NCBI RefSeq assembly: GCF_000190755.2
Contig: NZ_JH109152.1
Span: 2,047,837-2,111,836, forward strand
Direction: 5' to 3'
Source: Methylobacter tundripaludum SV96
GTDB taxonomy: Bacteria; Pseudomonadota; Gammaproteobacteria; Methylococcales; Methylomonadaceae
Length of the DNA: 64,000 bases
Under the pieces are notes generated by a model. The model did not search any database and had not been told where the DNA came from. It saw nothing but the letters and a program-made list of their open reading frames with translations. A program made the position numbers and the translations under genes. This document shows positions 18,566-32,472 of the stretch, piece after piece (position 1 is the stretch's first letter; each line of letters starts with the position of its first letter).

Positions 18566-19882
18566 ATGAGCTCAATTTGGAACAACTGCCTCTCTAAACT
18601 TGAAAATGAAATTTCAGGTTCTGACTTCAGTACATGGATAAGGCCTCTACAGGCCATAGAAAGCGACGAACAAATAAAATTATTGGCTCCTAACCGCTTT
18701 GTACTTGACTGGGTTAAAGAGCACCATTTTGCAAAAATTGAAGAAACTATTTATGAGTTTTCCAACGGTACATTAAATTTGAGCCTGGAAATCGGTTCCA
18801 GAAATTCGTCCGTTGCAACGGCAGCTAAAGTAGCCAAGCCTGCCGGAAGCCAAAAAAGCAGCCCCAACTTCCTCAATAAGGCGTTTACGTTCGATAATTT
18901 TGTCGAAGGTAAATCCAATCAGTTGGCAAGGGCCGCTTCAATGCAGGTTTCCGAGAACATCGGCAAAGCTTATAACCCATTACTTATTTACGGCAGTTCA
19001 GGTTTGGGTAAAACCCATATGATGCATGCCATAGGCAATGCGGTTTTACAAAAAAATCCTTCAGCGACCGTCGTTTACCTGCACTCTGAAAAATTCGTCC
19101 AGGATATGGTTAAGGCATTGCAGCAGAACTCCATTAACGCCTTTAAAGAATTTTATCGCGGTGTCGATGTACTTTTAATCGACGATATTCAATTTTTTGC
19201 CGGAAAGGAACGTTCCCAGGAAGAGTTTTTTCATACTTTCAATACGCTGCTGGAAAAGAAACACCAAGTCATTTTGACCTGTGATAAATATCCTAAGGAA
19301 ATTATAGGTCTTGAAGACCGCTTGAAATCACGGTTCGGCTGGGGACTTCCTGTGTTAATCGAGCCGCCTGATATGGAAACCCGGGCCGCTATCTTAATGA
19401 AAAAAGCGGCTTTGGTTAATATTGAACTGGCTCAGGATGTGGCTTTTTTTATCGCCAAAAGAATTCCGTCCAACGTTCGTGATCTGGAAGGGGCTTTAAG
19501 GCGAGTCATTGCCAATGCACAGTTTACCGGCCGTGAAATTACCATCGAATTCACCAAGGAAGCGCTGCATGATTTAATTTCCTTGCAGGATAAACTCGTT
19601 AATATCGACAATATCCAGAAAACGGTTGCTGAATATTTTAAAATTCGCGTTGCCGATTTGTCATCAAAAAACAGAAAGCAATCCATTACCAGGCCAAGGC
19701 AAATGGCCATGTGCCTGGCCAGGGAACTGACATCGCACAGCTTTCCTGAAATCGGCGATGCGTTTGGCGGTCGTGATCACACCACGGTAATGAATGCCTG
19801 CAAACGGATTGCCGAGTTAAAAGAAGCCGATAACAAGATTGCCGAAGATTACTCCAACCTGTTGAGAACCCTGTCACATTGA
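18566..19882 (+). CDS. dnaA: Chromosomal replication initiator DnaA
   Basis: 438 residues from ATG 18566 ([13 protein letters not shown]). The frame is open further upstream to 18503, but that part is not DnaA-like. Domain I (1-85), linker, AAA+ domain with [10 protein letters not shown] and LLIDDIQF, and C-terminal domain IV with the DnaA signature [14 protein letters not shown] that binds DnaA boxes. First of dnaA-dnaN-recF-gyrB. Confidence 0.99.
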   Translation: MSSIWNNCLSKLENEISGSDFSTWIRPLQAIESDEQIKLLAPNRFVLDWVKEHHFAKIEETIYEFSNGTLNLSLEIGSRNSSVATAAKVAKPAGSQKSSPNFLNKAFTFDNFVEGKSNQLARAASMQVSENIGKAYNPLLIYGSSGLGKTHMMHAIGNAVLQKNPSATVVYLHSEKFVQDMVKALQQNSINAFKEFYRGVDVLLIDDIQFFAGKERSQEEFFHTFNTLLEKKHQVILTCDKYPKEIIGLEDRLKSRFGWGLPVLIEPPDMETRAAILMKKAALVNIELAQDVAFFIAKRIPSNVRDLEGALRRVIANAQFTGREITIEFTKEALHDLISLQDKLVNIDNIQKTVAEYFKIRVADLSSKNRKQSITRPRQMAMCLARELTSHSFPEIGDAFGGRDHTTVMNACKRIAELKEADNKIAEDYSNLLRTLSH

Positions 19883-20070
19883 TCGGGAGCAACCTGTGGA
19901 TAAAATGTACTTTTACTAACATCGTTTAGTTAACTACAATCCGTACACGTTAAACCAGCACCCTTAAACACATTATTTATAACAACCCAGCTAATTGATT
20001 ATTAAGGATAAAAAGCTGTTTTCAACAGTTTCCTTTTAAGCTAATAGTAATAATAGAAAAATATTCTTTT
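19883..20070. other. dnaA-dnaN intergenic region with a perfect DnaA box (possible oriC part)
   Basis: TGTGGATAA at 19895-19903 is a perfect DnaA box on the complementary strand. AT-rich DNA follows (19960-20070). Only one perfect box was found, so the origin itself may lie partly in the rpmH-dnaA gap (18398-18565), which is also AT-rich, or elsewhere. Confidence 0.45.
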
Positions 20071-21171
20071 ATGAAATTTATTATTAATAGAGAAGAAATC
20101 CTGGTCCCTTTGCAGCAAATAGTCAGCGTGATAGAGAAAAGGCAAACAATGCCTATTCTTTCCAATGTCTTGATGGTTATCGAGGAAAATCAGCTTATTT
20201 TGACCGGTACTGATCTGGAAATTCAGATCATCGCTAAAATCAATATCGCAACAGCTACGCCGGGTTCGATTACGGTGCCGGCCAGAAAGTTTTTGGACAT
20301 TTGCAGGCTTTTGCCGAATGGCGCTGAAATAAAGTTTGAGTTGCAGGACGATAAAGTAAAAATCGCCTCCAGTCGTAGCCGTTTTTCCTTGAGTTGTTTG
20401 CCTGCAGATAATTATCCTGAATTTGCTGAATCTGAATTAGAGAATCACTTATTCATTAATGCCGGAAAATTTAAAAAAGCGCTCGATAAAACGGTATTCT
20501 GCATGGCTAATCAGGATGTTCGTTATTATTTGAACGGCTTATTGCTTAATGTATCCAACAGTAAGTTGAAACTGGTTGCATCGGACGGGCATCGCTTGTC
20601 CATTTATGAGGATAACCTCGATCAGGCTACCGGTTTTGAAGCTCGAATTATTCTTCCCAGAAAAGGCGTTCTCGAACTGAATCGATTGCTCGACGATCCT
20701 GAGGCTGAATTGAAAGTGGAGTTTTCCAGCAACAATATTAGAATTTTTATCAAGAACCTGATTTTCTCGGCGAAACTGGTGGATTCTAAATATCCTGATT
20801 TCGGCAAAGTTTTCCAGCAAGAGTTTTTTAACCAAATCCATATTCAAAAGCAGATACTAAAAGAAGCATTGACCCGTGTCGCTATCTTGTCGAATGAAAA
20901 ATTCAAGGGCGTGACCTTTGACATTAAACCCGACAGCCTGAAAATCAGCACTCATAACCCGGAGCATGATGAAGCCGAGGAAGAACTGTTTATTGAATAC
21001 ACCGGTGAACCGTTAACTATTGCTTTTAATGCCCAGTATTTATTGGATGCTGTTTCAAATCTGGATTCCGAGCTTGCAGTTTTGACTATTGCCAGCAATG
21101 CCAGCAGTTGTTTTATAGATGAACCTGGTGATTGCGGGTATAAATTTATCGTTATGCCGATGAGACTGTAA
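20071..21171 (+). CDS. dnaN: DNA polymerase III sliding clamp (beta subunit)
   Basis: 366 residues, normal length. The three clamp subdomains are present; it starts MKFIINREEILVPLQQIVSV and ends in YKFIVMPMRL, the conserved C-terminus that forms the partner-binding pocket. Ring-shaped processivity factor of replication. recF begins 10 bp after its stop. Confidence 0.99.
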   Translation: MKFIINREEILVPLQQIVSVIEKRQTMPILSNVLMVIEENQLILTGTDLEIQIIAKINIATATPGSITVPARKFLDICRLLPNGAEIKFELQDDKVKIASSRSRFSLSCLPADNYPEFAESELENHLFINAGKFKKALDKTVFCMANQDVRYYLNGLLLNVSNSKLKLVASDGHRLSIYEDNLDQATGFEARIILPRKGVLELNRLLDDPEAELKVEFSSNNIRIFIKNLIFSAKLVDSKYPDFGKVFQQEFFNQIHIQKQILKEALTRVAILSNEKFKGVTFDIKPDSLKISTHNPEHDEAEEELFIEYTGEPLTIAFNAQYLLDAVSNLDSELAVLTIASNASSCFIDEPGDCGYKFIVMPMRL

Positions 21172-21181
21172 TATTGCAGTT

Positions 21182-24767
<3,586 letters not shown>

Positions 24768-24772
24768 TATTT

Positions 24773-24777
24773 ATACC
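24773..24777. repeat. 5-bp target-site duplication ATACC, gyrB side of TnA
   Basis: ATACC here is repeated at 48668-48672 immediately after the other TnA end. A 5-bp duplication is characteristic of Tn7-family insertion. The insertion point is 10 bp after the gyrB stop. Confidence 0.85.
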
Positions 24778-24846
24778 TGTCGGATCTCATAATTTATGAA
24801 ATAAATCTCACAATTGTGAAATGAAATCTCATAATTAATGAAATAA
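24778..24846. repeat. TnA gyrB-proximal end with three tandem TnsB-type sites
   Basis: After TGTCGG come three contiguous 21-bp repeats at 24784, 24805 and 24826, each beginning ATCTCAtAATTnATGAAAT and partly palindromic. They match the repeats at the far end (48533-48663) and are the probable TnsB binding sites. Confidence 0.85.
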
Positions 24847-25674
24847 GCTCTAATGGCCACGAGTGACCAGTTGGTCACATCCAAAATAAGCGTAGACTGG
24901 GTAGAGCGATAGTGAAACCCAGTTTACAGAGTTTGCTACTGTTGTTCAGCGGTTTGCCAGTTTCGTTTTGGACGGTCAGTTGACCATTTTCCTTTGTCAA
25001 TAGGTACAGTTAGCTAGTGCTTCATTATTTTTCAGAGATAGTTGGATGTGGATATGGTCTTGCTTCTTCTATTGAGTCCCAATGTGGGACGAAGGGAACA
25101 GGTCCTCGCTCTTTACAAGCAGTCTCACACAACGAACAAATGAGGCTGGCAAGAGTTGACTGGTGACTGCTTTCGACTAAAACAGCCCACTCCGAATGTG
25201 AGTCCACGCAATATTTTCAAGCGAGTTGACGCCATAAAGGGACATGCGGCTGGTGTTCGCACGTTCACCAAAAATTAAAAACACGATAATTAATTTCTTT
25301 CTCTTTCCATCAGGTAAATTCGCGCTTTTAGATAAAAGCACCGCGTCTCCACAAATCCTTAATGTAAAAAACAGAATACCGAAAAAGAACATGGGTTAAA
25401 GCGATTTACGCCAGGCAAGGAGTTTGTTTGTAGATTAGTGTACTTCGTGAAATTTTAGCGGCTAAAATATTACGACAAATTACTTCAATCTGGCCACCAT
25501 AACAATCAATACAAACATATTTGGCGCCCCGGTTGTTTTTATAAAGTTAATTGCTTAATTAGAGTGCTTATTTATTTCGATATATCGAATAAGTAATTGA
25601 TTATAAAAACAAATTGAATATTTTTCATAATTCTATTATTCTTATAGAAAATTACTGAAATAAGGCTCCTCTCC
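24847..25674. other. 828-bp region without a convincing gene
   Basis: Between the TnA end and the regulator gene. It contains a short palindrome ACCAGTTGGT (24866-24875) and two small unsupported minus-strand frames (25025-25207 and 25177-25392, 60 and 71 codons) with no recognisable motif. The last 150 bp are very AT-rich and include the operator-like palindrome at 25576, consistent with the promoter of the regulator. Confidence 0.5.
25576..25589. promoter_or_regulatory. Palindromic operator candidate upstream of the Xre gene
   Basis: TTCGATATATCGAA is a perfect 14-bp palindrome, extended on one side by AATAAG/CTTATT, 86 bp before the regulator start. Self-regulation by the Xre protein is an inference from position. 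Confidence 0.4.
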
Positions 25675-26067
25675 ATGACACCGTTCGGGTTGTTTTTAGA
25701 AAATATTAGGCGTAGTCGTCAACTACAACAAAAACAATTGGCAGCAGACCTTGGTGTTCAAGCCTGTTACATCAGTTCGTTGGAAAAAGGTCGGAAAGCA
25801 CCGCCATCCAAAAAAGTACTTGAAAGGCTGATTGCTGCATTGGATCTAAATGAGGAAGAGCAAAGCTTAATGTGGGAAAGTGTGGAACAATCCGAATTGT
25901 CATTTAAGTTGCCTGGCAACATGATACTCGCTGAATATCAATTGATAAGCCGATTAAAACAACAATTGGGAAGATTAAGCCAAGAACAAATCACGATTAT
26001 GCTAAATGTTCTTGCATTAAACACCACATCGAACAAGCAAACAAAAACAAGGAGAATGAATATGTAA
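25675..26067 (+). CDS. Xre-family helix-turn-helix regulator of TnA
   Basis: 130 residues. N-terminal Cro/Xre helix-turn-helix at about 6-60 (LENIRRSRQLQQKQLAADLG, SSLEKGRKAPPS); the C-terminal half is probably for dimerisation. First gene inside TnA, 166 bp before tnsA on the same strand, so it is likely to control transposition genes or itself. TnB has a different small DNA-binding gene in the same relative position. Confidence 0.85.
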   Translation: MTPFGLFLENIRRSRQLQQKQLAADLGVQACYISSLEKGRKAPPSKKVLERLIAALDLNEEEQSLMWESVEQSELSFKLPGNMILAEYQLISRLKQQLGRLSQEQITIMLNVLALNTTSNKQTKTRRMNM

Positions 26068-26233
26068 AGTGCAACACGGAACAAACCAGTCGGCTTGCCC
26101 CGCGCTGCAAGCGAAGTAGATACTCCGCCGTGAGAAAGTATAGTATCTCCCCGCTCACAACTCTCGTCAAGCCAACTCTGGCCAAATTACCACTAACAGA
26201 AAACTTTATTACCGTATTCGGTAAGGAATAGTT

Positions 26234-27019
26234 ATGTCTATACACTCTAATGGCGAGCGTAAAAGCGCTGGTCAGAGCGCCGCTTTGCGCCTGAATATTA
26301 CGCCACAGCCCAAAGCCGAGCGGGCAAGAGAACCGGTTACACCCTCTCGTGGGCTTGTCCGGGGACAATTCCCATCAACGAAGATGAAGCGCATGATTGC
26401 TTGGGAATCCCAGCTGGAACAAAAAGCCTGCTATCACTTTGAATTTTCCCCTGCCGTCATAGCATTCCGCGAGCAGCCGGAAACTCTTTATTTTCCATAC
26501 CAGGAACGTATGTGTCGTTATACACCGGATTTTGAGCTAACCCTATATAACGGCGAAATCATCTATGTCGAAATAAAGCCATTGTCCAAGCTGCGCTCAC
26601 CGCAAATACTGGAACGACTACAACTAGCAAACCAGTTTCTGGCTGAAAAGGGCTACAACTTCATCGTCATAACTGATGAAGAACTGAATTTTCCGAATCG
26701 AATCAGGAATTTTTCGATACTGCGTCCTTATCTGCGGTTCGAGATCGCCTTTCACATCTCGCAGCAAGCCAAGGCATGGCTGGCTAATGCCAACGATCCA
26801 ACGTTTGGGGCGTTGAGCCAATTTTTTGGCTTGCAATCCATAGCCTTTGCACTGCTTGCGCAGTTGCATATCCGAATTGATCTCGATCAACCGCTCAATT
26901 TAGCAAGCACTCTTTTTACCCCAGCTAATGGAGACCATCATCATGAAACTTGCCTCTTTACATACCGGACAGGACCTGATTTTAGACAATGTGCCATTCC
27001 GACTGATTCGCATTCTTGA
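26234..27019 (+). CDS. tnsA: TnsA-like endonuclease of TnA
   Basis: 261 residues. Restriction-like fold with the acidic set of TnsA: WESQLEQKACYHFEF (Glu near 57), CRYTPDFELTL (Asp near 96) and IYVEIKPL (Glu-x-Lys near 111). TnsA cuts the 5' strands at the transposon ends so the element leaves completely. Preceded by AAGGAA ribosome site. Its last 77 bp overlap tnsB in another frame. About as similar to the TnB TnsA as members of one subfamily. Confidence 0.93.
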   Translation: MSIHSNGERKSAGQSAALRLNITPQPKAERAREPVTPSRGLVRGQFPSTKMKRMIAWESQLEQKACYHFEFSPAVIAFREQPETLYFPYQERMCRYTPDFELTLYNGEIIYVEIKPLSKLRSPQILERLQLANQFLAEKGYNFIVITDEELNFPNRIRNFSILRPYLRFEIAFHISQQAKAWLANANDPTFGALSQFFGLQSIAFALLAQLHIRIDLDQPLNLASTLFTPANGDHHHETCLFTYRTGPDFRQCAIPTDSHS

Positions 27020-28886
27020 AGACGGTCAATGTCAATTGGAGCGAAAAAGCGATTTGGCATTAAGCAGTTATTCCAAGCAAGAACTTTTGGGCTTTATGAG
27101 CACGGGAGAACTCATTTTATGTGGGCAGCAGACCGTAACAACGACTTCGGAAAATAATCAGCGGTTAGAGAGCGATTTATCCACCTATCCTGAGGCGATA
27201 CAACAGCAAGTCTATTACCGGCTTAAATATCTGAAAAAGGCTGATGAGCTATTGGGCGAGGAGATTACTTGCCACAGGTTATCGAGAGTCATTAAGTTGG
27301 TCGCAGAAGAGTCCAACAATTCCGATCCGCCGTCAGCTCTCACTGTTTACCGCTGGTGGAAGCTGTGGATAAAAGCAGATAGGTCTATCACCGCCCTGAT
27401 TAAATATAAAAAGGGGCCGAAAAATAAGCGAAAAATTGTTAAAGAGTTGGAGCAGTTAGCACAACAACTCATAGATGAGATTTATCTTAAGTCAGAAGGT
27501 GGGAGTATCCAAGATGTTTATGATGCGCTTAAACACAAAATTAAGGCTCTAAACATCAATCGAAATACACCTCTCCCCATCCCAGGCAAAGCAACATTTT
27601 ATCGGTACGTCGAAACCTATGATGAATACTTGGTTATGGCGGCCAGAAAAGGCAAACAAGCAGCTGACAGACATTTCCGAGCCGCCGGTAAAGGGCCAGA
27701 ACCAAAATACATCCTCGAGCGGGCCGAAGTTGATCATACGCCACTGGATTTGTTGATTATCGATGACGTGACCGGTTTAACGATCGGCAGACCCACAGTT
27801 ACATTCATTATTGACCGCTACTCACGCCTTCCGTTGGGGTTCGAGATTGGATTTGAGCCACCGTCAGAACTTGCCGTGATGCGTGCTCTCCGGCACGCAA
27901 TTATGCCGAAAACCTATGTGTCGCAGGAATATCCGGAGGTCGAAAACGAATGGCTTGCTTACGGGATTAAGGTCAATCTTGTTTGTGACAATGGCTTGGA
28001 GTTCCACGCTCACCAATTGCGACGCATGTGCGCAGAATTAAATATCGAACTGACTTTCTGCCCGAAAAAACAACCGCATTACAAGGGGGCTATTGAGCGA
28101 TTTTTAGGTACATATAATCGGCAAGTCAGCCACAAAGTGGCGGGAACGACATTTTCCAATATAAAGCAGAGGGGTGATTATGATGCAGAAAATTTAGCCT
28201 GCTTAACATTGGCTGAGTTTAAAAAACTGATGCATGTTTGGTTGATTGACGTGTATATCCAGGCACCGCATAAAAGTCTTGGCATCACACCCGCGCTGGC
28301 CTGGAAAGACGGGCTGGAAATCATTGAGCCGGTTTTGCCGGAAAGCAAGGAAAAGCTGGATTTGATTTTGGCAATCCAGAAAAGCCGAAAATTAAACCAT
28401 GAAGGTGTGCAATTTCAAGGATTGATGTTTAACTCAGCGGAATTGGCCACTTTGCGCAAACGAGGGGTTGCTAAGGTCAACATTCGAATTAATCCAGAGG
28501 ATTTGGGCGAGGTCTGGGTGTTTGATGAACATCAGGGAGATTACTTCAGAGTTCCTTGCACCTACCCCGAGTACGCCAACAAACTCACGCTGGCACAGCA
28601 TTTACTCATACGCCAACACACCAACCAAACGAATGCGGCACGTGTCGATATTGATTTATATCTACGCGGAAAGGAAAAATTGCGCCAGTTAATTGTCGAG
28701 GTCAGCAATAGCAAAAAAGTCAGTCAGCGCAAAAAGGCCGCTCGCTACAACACCGAAGAGCTTCAACAGGCGGCATTTTCGTCTAACACGCTACCGGAAA
28801 AAGTCAGTCAGCAGTCTGACGAAGATTATCGTACTGTCGACATACCTGACTTTGACGTGGACAGCAAGGAGGCTGATCATGATTGA
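26943..28886 (+). CDS. tnsB: TnsB-like DDE transposase of TnA
   Basis: 647 residues from ATG 26943, which has GGAG 10 nt upstream; an ATG at 26928 is in frame but overlaps that site. The retroviral-integrase-like core has DHTPLDLL (first Asp near 266), VCDNGLEF (second Asp near 350) and KGAIERFLG (Glu near 388), the DDE triad with 35-residue final spacing. It binds end repeats and joins 3' ends to target. The N-terminal DNA-binding and C-terminal TnsC-contact parts are less conserved. Confidence 0.95.
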   Translation: MKLASLHTGQDLILDNVPFRLIRILEDGQCQLERKSDLALSSYSKQELLGFMSTGELILCGQQTVTTTSENNQRLESDLSTYPEAIQQQVYYRLKYLKKADELLGEEITCHRLSRVIKLVAEESNNSDPPSALTVYRWWKLWIKADRSITALIKYKKGPKNKRKIVKELEQLAQQLIDEIYLKSEGGSIQDVYDALKHKIKALNINRNTPLPIPGKATFYRYVETYDEYLVMAARKGKQAADRHFRAAGKGPEPKYILERAEVDHTPLDLLIIDDVTGLTIGRPTVTFIIDRYSRLPLGFEIGFEPPSELAVMRALRHAIMPKTYVSQEYPEVENEWLAYGIKVNLVCDNGLEFHAHQLRRMCAELNIELTFCPKKQPHYKGAIERFLGTYNRQVSHKVAGTTFSNIKQRGDYDAENLACLTLAEFKKLMHVWLIDVYIQAPHKSLGITPALAWKDGLEIIEPVLPESKEKLDLILAIQKSRKLNHEGVQFQGLMFNSAELATLRKRGVAKVNIRINPEDLGEVWVFDEHQGDYFRVPCTYPEYANKLTLAQHLLIRQHTNQTNAARVDIDLYLRGKEKLRQLIVEVSNSKKVSQRKKAARYNTEELQQAAFSSNTLPEKVSQQSDEDYRTVDIPDFDVDSKEADHD

Positions 28887-29850
28887 CCAAAGCATGCTCA
28901 ATCAAACATGGGCCGTCGTGTCCAGACTCATTATTAAGCATCCTGCGTTTAATGAAGCCTATCAATTACTTAAAGAGGCTTATCTATTTAATCAGCAAAC
29001 TGGGTTAACCAAAAATTATTGGGTAGTCGGTCCAACGGGTACCGGCAAAACCACCCTAATGGATATGCTGGTTAAAGAGTTTCCACCAGTCGAACGCGTA
29101 GATCGTAAGAGTATTCCCGTATTGGCAATCAATATTCCTGCCTTGCCTACCATCAAAAATCTGGCTGAAGAAATGCTTGTTCAGTTGGGCGATCCGATTT
29201 TTTATCGGGGGTCGGCTATCGATAAAACCATACGTATCTTGCATTTAATCAAAGTCTGCAATGTCAGACTGATTTTGTTTGATGAAATGCAACATTTTGT
29301 CGACCGAGGCCATAAAAGAGCACCGGCAGAAGTAGCCGACTGGCTTAAAACCCTGATTGATAAAGCCCAGGTATCAACGGTGATTATGGGGCTGGAGCGT
29401 ACGCAAATCATTCTGGATGCCAACGAGCAACTACGTCGTCGCTTTTGTCGCCGCATCGATTTAAAACCCTTCGACTTAGAGTGCCCGACCAGCCGAAGTC
29501 ACTTTCTCGGCGTCATAAAAAGAATTGATGAGGCATTGGCCATGTTGTCCCCACTGGACTTACAGCAAGACGGTATTGTCAGGCAATTACACTTTGCCAC
29601 TAACGGGACTATGGACTACATGGTCAAACTGATGCTGGGCGCTTATCAAATCGCGACAAATCGCCATTTACCGGGAATAGACCGGCAATGTCTGGAACAG
29701 GCTTTCAGCGACTCAATCTGGGTTGAAGGTGTGGGTAAGATGAACCCGTTTCACCCGCAGTTTATTGGTCAAAGGTTGGATCAGCGCGGTATGGTCTTCT
29801 ATAAGGCCCCTATGTTAGAGGTTATTCGGAGCCAGGAGAAAAAGTTATGA
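28879..29850 (+). CDS. tnsC: TnsC-like AAA+ regulator of TnA
   Basis: 323 residues from ATG 28879 with AAGGAGG before it; the frame is open upstream but overlaps tnsB. Walker A GPTGTGKTTL (near 50), Walker B LILFDEMQHF (near 135), sensor-like region RRRFCRRIDL. ATP-dependent filament protein that links the target selector TniQ to the transposase. Overlaps tnsB by 8 bp and tniQ by 4 bp (ATGA). Confidence 0.95.
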   Translation: MIDQSMLNQTWAVVSRLIIKHPAFNEAYQLLKEAYLFNQQTGLTKNYWVVGPTGTGKTTLMDMLVKEFPPVERVDRKSIPVLAINIPALPTIKNLAEEMLVQLGDPIFYRGSAIDKTIRILHLIKVCNVRLILFDEMQHFVDRGHKRAPAEVADWLKTLIDKAQVSTVIMGLERTQIILDANEQLRRRFCRRIDLKPFDLECPTSRSHFLGVIKRIDEALAMLSPLDLQQDGIVRQLHFATNGTMDYMVKLMLGAYQIATNRHLPGIDRQCLEQAFSDSIWVEGVGKMNPFHPQFIGQRLDQRGMVFYKAPMLEVIRSQEKKL

Positions 29851-31691
29851 CGGACGCACAATTAACCCTCATCTGCCCACCAGTCCGTACCAACTGTTTC
29901 TCCGATGAAAATCCCATTAGCTTTCTGGTTCGGCTTGCCAACCTGAACAAGTATCCTGTCTATCGATGGCTACTCTCCGGTAAAGGGGCGGGAACAATCA
30001 ATTATGAGCTGTTATATCGCACCCTGTTGGCAACAGATTGGGCTGGATATGAGCAAACCGTTCCTGAGCTTCAGGCAATATGTGCTTTACCCAATATCCA
30101 TATCAACTCCTCGCGGCTACGCTATTGCCCACTATGCCTTCAGGAAGAGTCATACTGGCGCATGGGTTGGCAACTAAAACTGTCTGTAGCCTGTGCCAGA
30201 CACCAAGTATGGTTACATGACTTATGCCCACACTGCCAAAAGGATCAAAGCATTCTGAAAGTTGATGAAAATCAATCTGAATGCCTTGAGCAACTGGCAA
30301 ACGCAGAAGCGATTCCCGTCCCATTATCCGTCCTCCGGATGCAGCAATTTCTGGAAGAAGGCTTATTGAATCAAGACAATCCATTATTCGACGCTAACAA
30401 TCAGCCAACAATGGTGGAACGCTGTGAGCTGATGGTATTCATGTTGAAATGGCTGGGCGTTGGAGAGGACCTGGCCAAGCCTGCCAGGAAAAAATTCGAG
30501 TATGTCAGTGGTTTTCAGGATAAGGCTATTCAATGTGCCGAAGCGCTTTTTTCCGATCAGAGTGGTTTCTGGCGTTATTTACAAACGATACACTTGTTTC
30601 ATGCAAGCTACATTGGCATCCAACAGAAAAGGCTAGTGTATTTTTACCGCGAATTCTTCAAACAATTTTCAGCGCCGTCGTTTCAGTCATTAAGATATGT
30701 GGTCGAGAATTATGCCGTAATGAACTTAATCCGGGATATAACCGAAAAGCACACGCTTTTTACTCCAAACGCCAAAAAAGTTCAGCTATGGTACTCATTC
30801 CAAAAAGCCTGTAAAGAATATGGTATTGCCAGCTCCGTGTTGAGTAGAGCAATTACGGATAAACAGGTCAACGTCCATCACGAGTATGCCGAGAAATACA
30901 CCAAAAGCTCAGTGTATCGTCCTGACTTGGAAAAAATTTTGCCCCATCTAAAAAGGTTAATCCCTGCAAGTTTTGCCGCCCAAATTTTGGGAGTAACCAA
31001 AGCCCAGTTTTCTCAGTTGCAAAACAGTGGTTGCTTTAAGTTTGAAATACCACCGCGTAGAGACTATTGTTCCACATGGCAATACTCACAACCTGAACTC
31101 AGCGCCATCATCGAAAATATCAACAGGGGAGCTGCACCAATCACCACAGCTTGCCTAACCATATCTCAAATCATGCAATACCAGATCCAAGGCAGGATTG
31201 AAATGCCCTTTTTGCAACTGATCAAAGCAATACTATCAGGCCAGCTCGTCGTCAGAAAATCCGATCCTCAAATACTAAAAATACGTGCATTATCCATTGA
31301 TGGGGAAGAATTCATGCGCTGGTTAAATAATCTGCGTCCCACTCCTGAGTATGTGTCAGTTACCGAAGCGTCTAAGTTATTAGGCGTGAACGAAGAATTC
31401 ACCTATCAGCTGGTAAACCGTGGCTACCTCCATCATAAAATTGACTCCAGAAACGCTAAAGTCATTTTTCCCGATCATATAAGGCGATTTAAACAAGAGT
31501 ATGTAATTTTATCCAAACTCTCGGAAGAGTCCGAAATCAGTTCAGCAAAAATTGTTGAAATCTTGGAGCCACTCGAAATATTCCCCGTTGACCACAATAA
31601 CTCTTACAAGCTTAGGCAAAAGCTATATACCCGTGCTGACATTCTGAAGACAAGCTTACTTTATCGTTTTGTTCAACATTTACCGGAATAA
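29847..31691 (+). CDS. tniQ: TniQ/TnsD-type target selector of TnA
   Basis: 614 residues. N-terminal TniQ domain with SFLVRLANLN, then a zinc-binding region RYCPLCLQEE...ACARHQ...CPHCQKD (about 93-130), and a C-terminal half with at least two helix-turn-helix-like segments (ITEKHT region, VTEASKLLGVNEEF near 512). TnsD-size TniQ proteins bind a chromosomal gene end; the element lies 10 bp past gyrB, so gyrB is the inferred site. Its C-terminus is related to TniQ2 of TnB. Confidence 0.92.
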   Translation: MTDAQLTLICPPVRTNCFSDENPISFLVRLANLNKYPVYRWLLSGKGAGTINYELLYRTLLATDWAGYEQTVPELQAICALPNIHINSSRLRYCPLCLQEESYWRMGWQLKLSVACARHQVWLHDLCPHCQKDQSILKVDENQSECLEQLANAEAIPVPLSVLRMQQFLEEGLLNQDNPLFDANNQPTMVERCELMVFMLKWLGVGEDLAKPARKKFEYVSGFQDKAIQCAEALFSDQSGFWRYLQTIHLFHASYIGIQQKRLVYFYREFFKQFSAPSFQSLRYVVENYAVMNLIRDITEKHTLFTPNAKKVQLWYSFQKACKEYGIASSVLSRAITDKQVNVHHEYAEKYTKSSVYRPDLEKILPHLKRLIPASFAAQILGVTKAQFSQLQNSGCFKFEIPPRRDYCSTWQYSQPELSAIIENINRGAAPITTACLTISQIMQYQIQGRIEMPFLQLIKAILSGQLVVRKSDPQILKIRALSIDGEEFMRWLNNLRPTPEYVSVTEASKLLGVNEEFTYQLVNRGYLHHKIDSRNAKVIFPDHIRRFKQEYVILSKLSEESEISSAKIVEILEPLEIFPVDHNNSYKLRQKLYTRADILKTSLLYRFVQHLPE

Positions 31692-31736
31692 TTGTCATGT
31701 AAACAGCCGCCATAAAGCAAGATAACAGCCATGACT

Positions 31737-31772
31737 AAGGCAAAACTGGTACCAGTCCGGGTTTTTGCCTTA
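31737..31772 (+). terminator. Stem-loop after the TnA tns operon
   Basis: AAGGCAAAA pairs with TTTTTGCCTT around an inner CTGGTACCAG palindrome, 45 bp after tniQ. It may act as a bidirectional terminator. Confidence 0.5.
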
Positions 31773-32007
31773 ATGCAATGCAACTTCATAGTTGGTTAAA
31801 AAGAAGGTTTTCACTACATATTTTTACTGATATTGCTGTGTATTCTGATGAAATCCATAGCTGATTCCATTCGCAAACCAACTAGGTTTTCCGATTTTAA
31901 AACAGCCACCAATTTCGACACAACTTGGCTGAATTTTAAATTCTTGAGTTCGGCCATAACCGGTCTATCAACAATTTCAGGTTAACCCTACGTCATTAAC
32001 TTTGGAG
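31773..32007. other. Intergenic with degenerate dispersed-repeat fragments
   Basis: No gene seen. The segment around 31905-31980 (ATTTCGACACAAC, CATAACCGGTC) resembles pieces of the repeats around 38300-38460. Confidence 0.35.
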
Positions 32008-32472
32008 TCAAGAGGCGGGCGCGACAGCAGGCGTCCCCTTGAGCGCAGTGTTATGAATAACAATTCTCTCAACGGATTCATTTCTATATAGAACCGCTTC
32101 GTTACCAAGCCAGTATGCGCAATGTGATGCACTACAGAAGATTGGCTTTCCTATGACAGGAGCAGCGTTATTAGGGAGATAGAGGGTAACGAAACCCTCT
32201 TTGCTTTTGGTGGCGTCCTCAATGAAATGTAATTCATGCTCTTTGCCGCTTTTTGTGGCGTAGATAGCGACTACGAGTAACGCGACGAATATAAGAAAAC
32301 CGCTAATTACGTAAATGACGGCCGTAGCCACTTTATCAACCAACTGAACCGCACTCTCCGACAGTGGATCTCTATTCGACGGCTGACGCAGCCTAGATGC
32401 AAGCAAATGTCCCCAACTGCGAACGCGCTGGTTGGAAGATATAACTGCTGCTAGAACCGCCGTATCAACCAA
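32008..32472 (-). CDS. Putative single-pass membrane protein, unknown function
   Basis: 154 residues from a TTG at 32472 with no good upstream ATG. One strongly hydrophobic segment (AVIYVISGFLIFVALLVVAI, about 50-70). The C-terminal part has Cys-x4-Cys (FCSASHC) and no recognised domain. It sits between the tns operon and the IS91-like unit of TnA; it could be the 3' part of a longer gene cut by rearrangement. Confidence 0.45.
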   Translation of the reverse strand: MVDTAVLAAVISSNQRVRSWGHLLASRLRQPSNRDPLSESAVQLVDKVATAVIYVISGFLIFVALLVVAIYATKSGKEHELHFIEDATKSKEGFVTLYLPNNAAPVIGKPIFCSASHCAYWLGNEAVLYRNESVERIVIHNTALKGTPAVAPAS

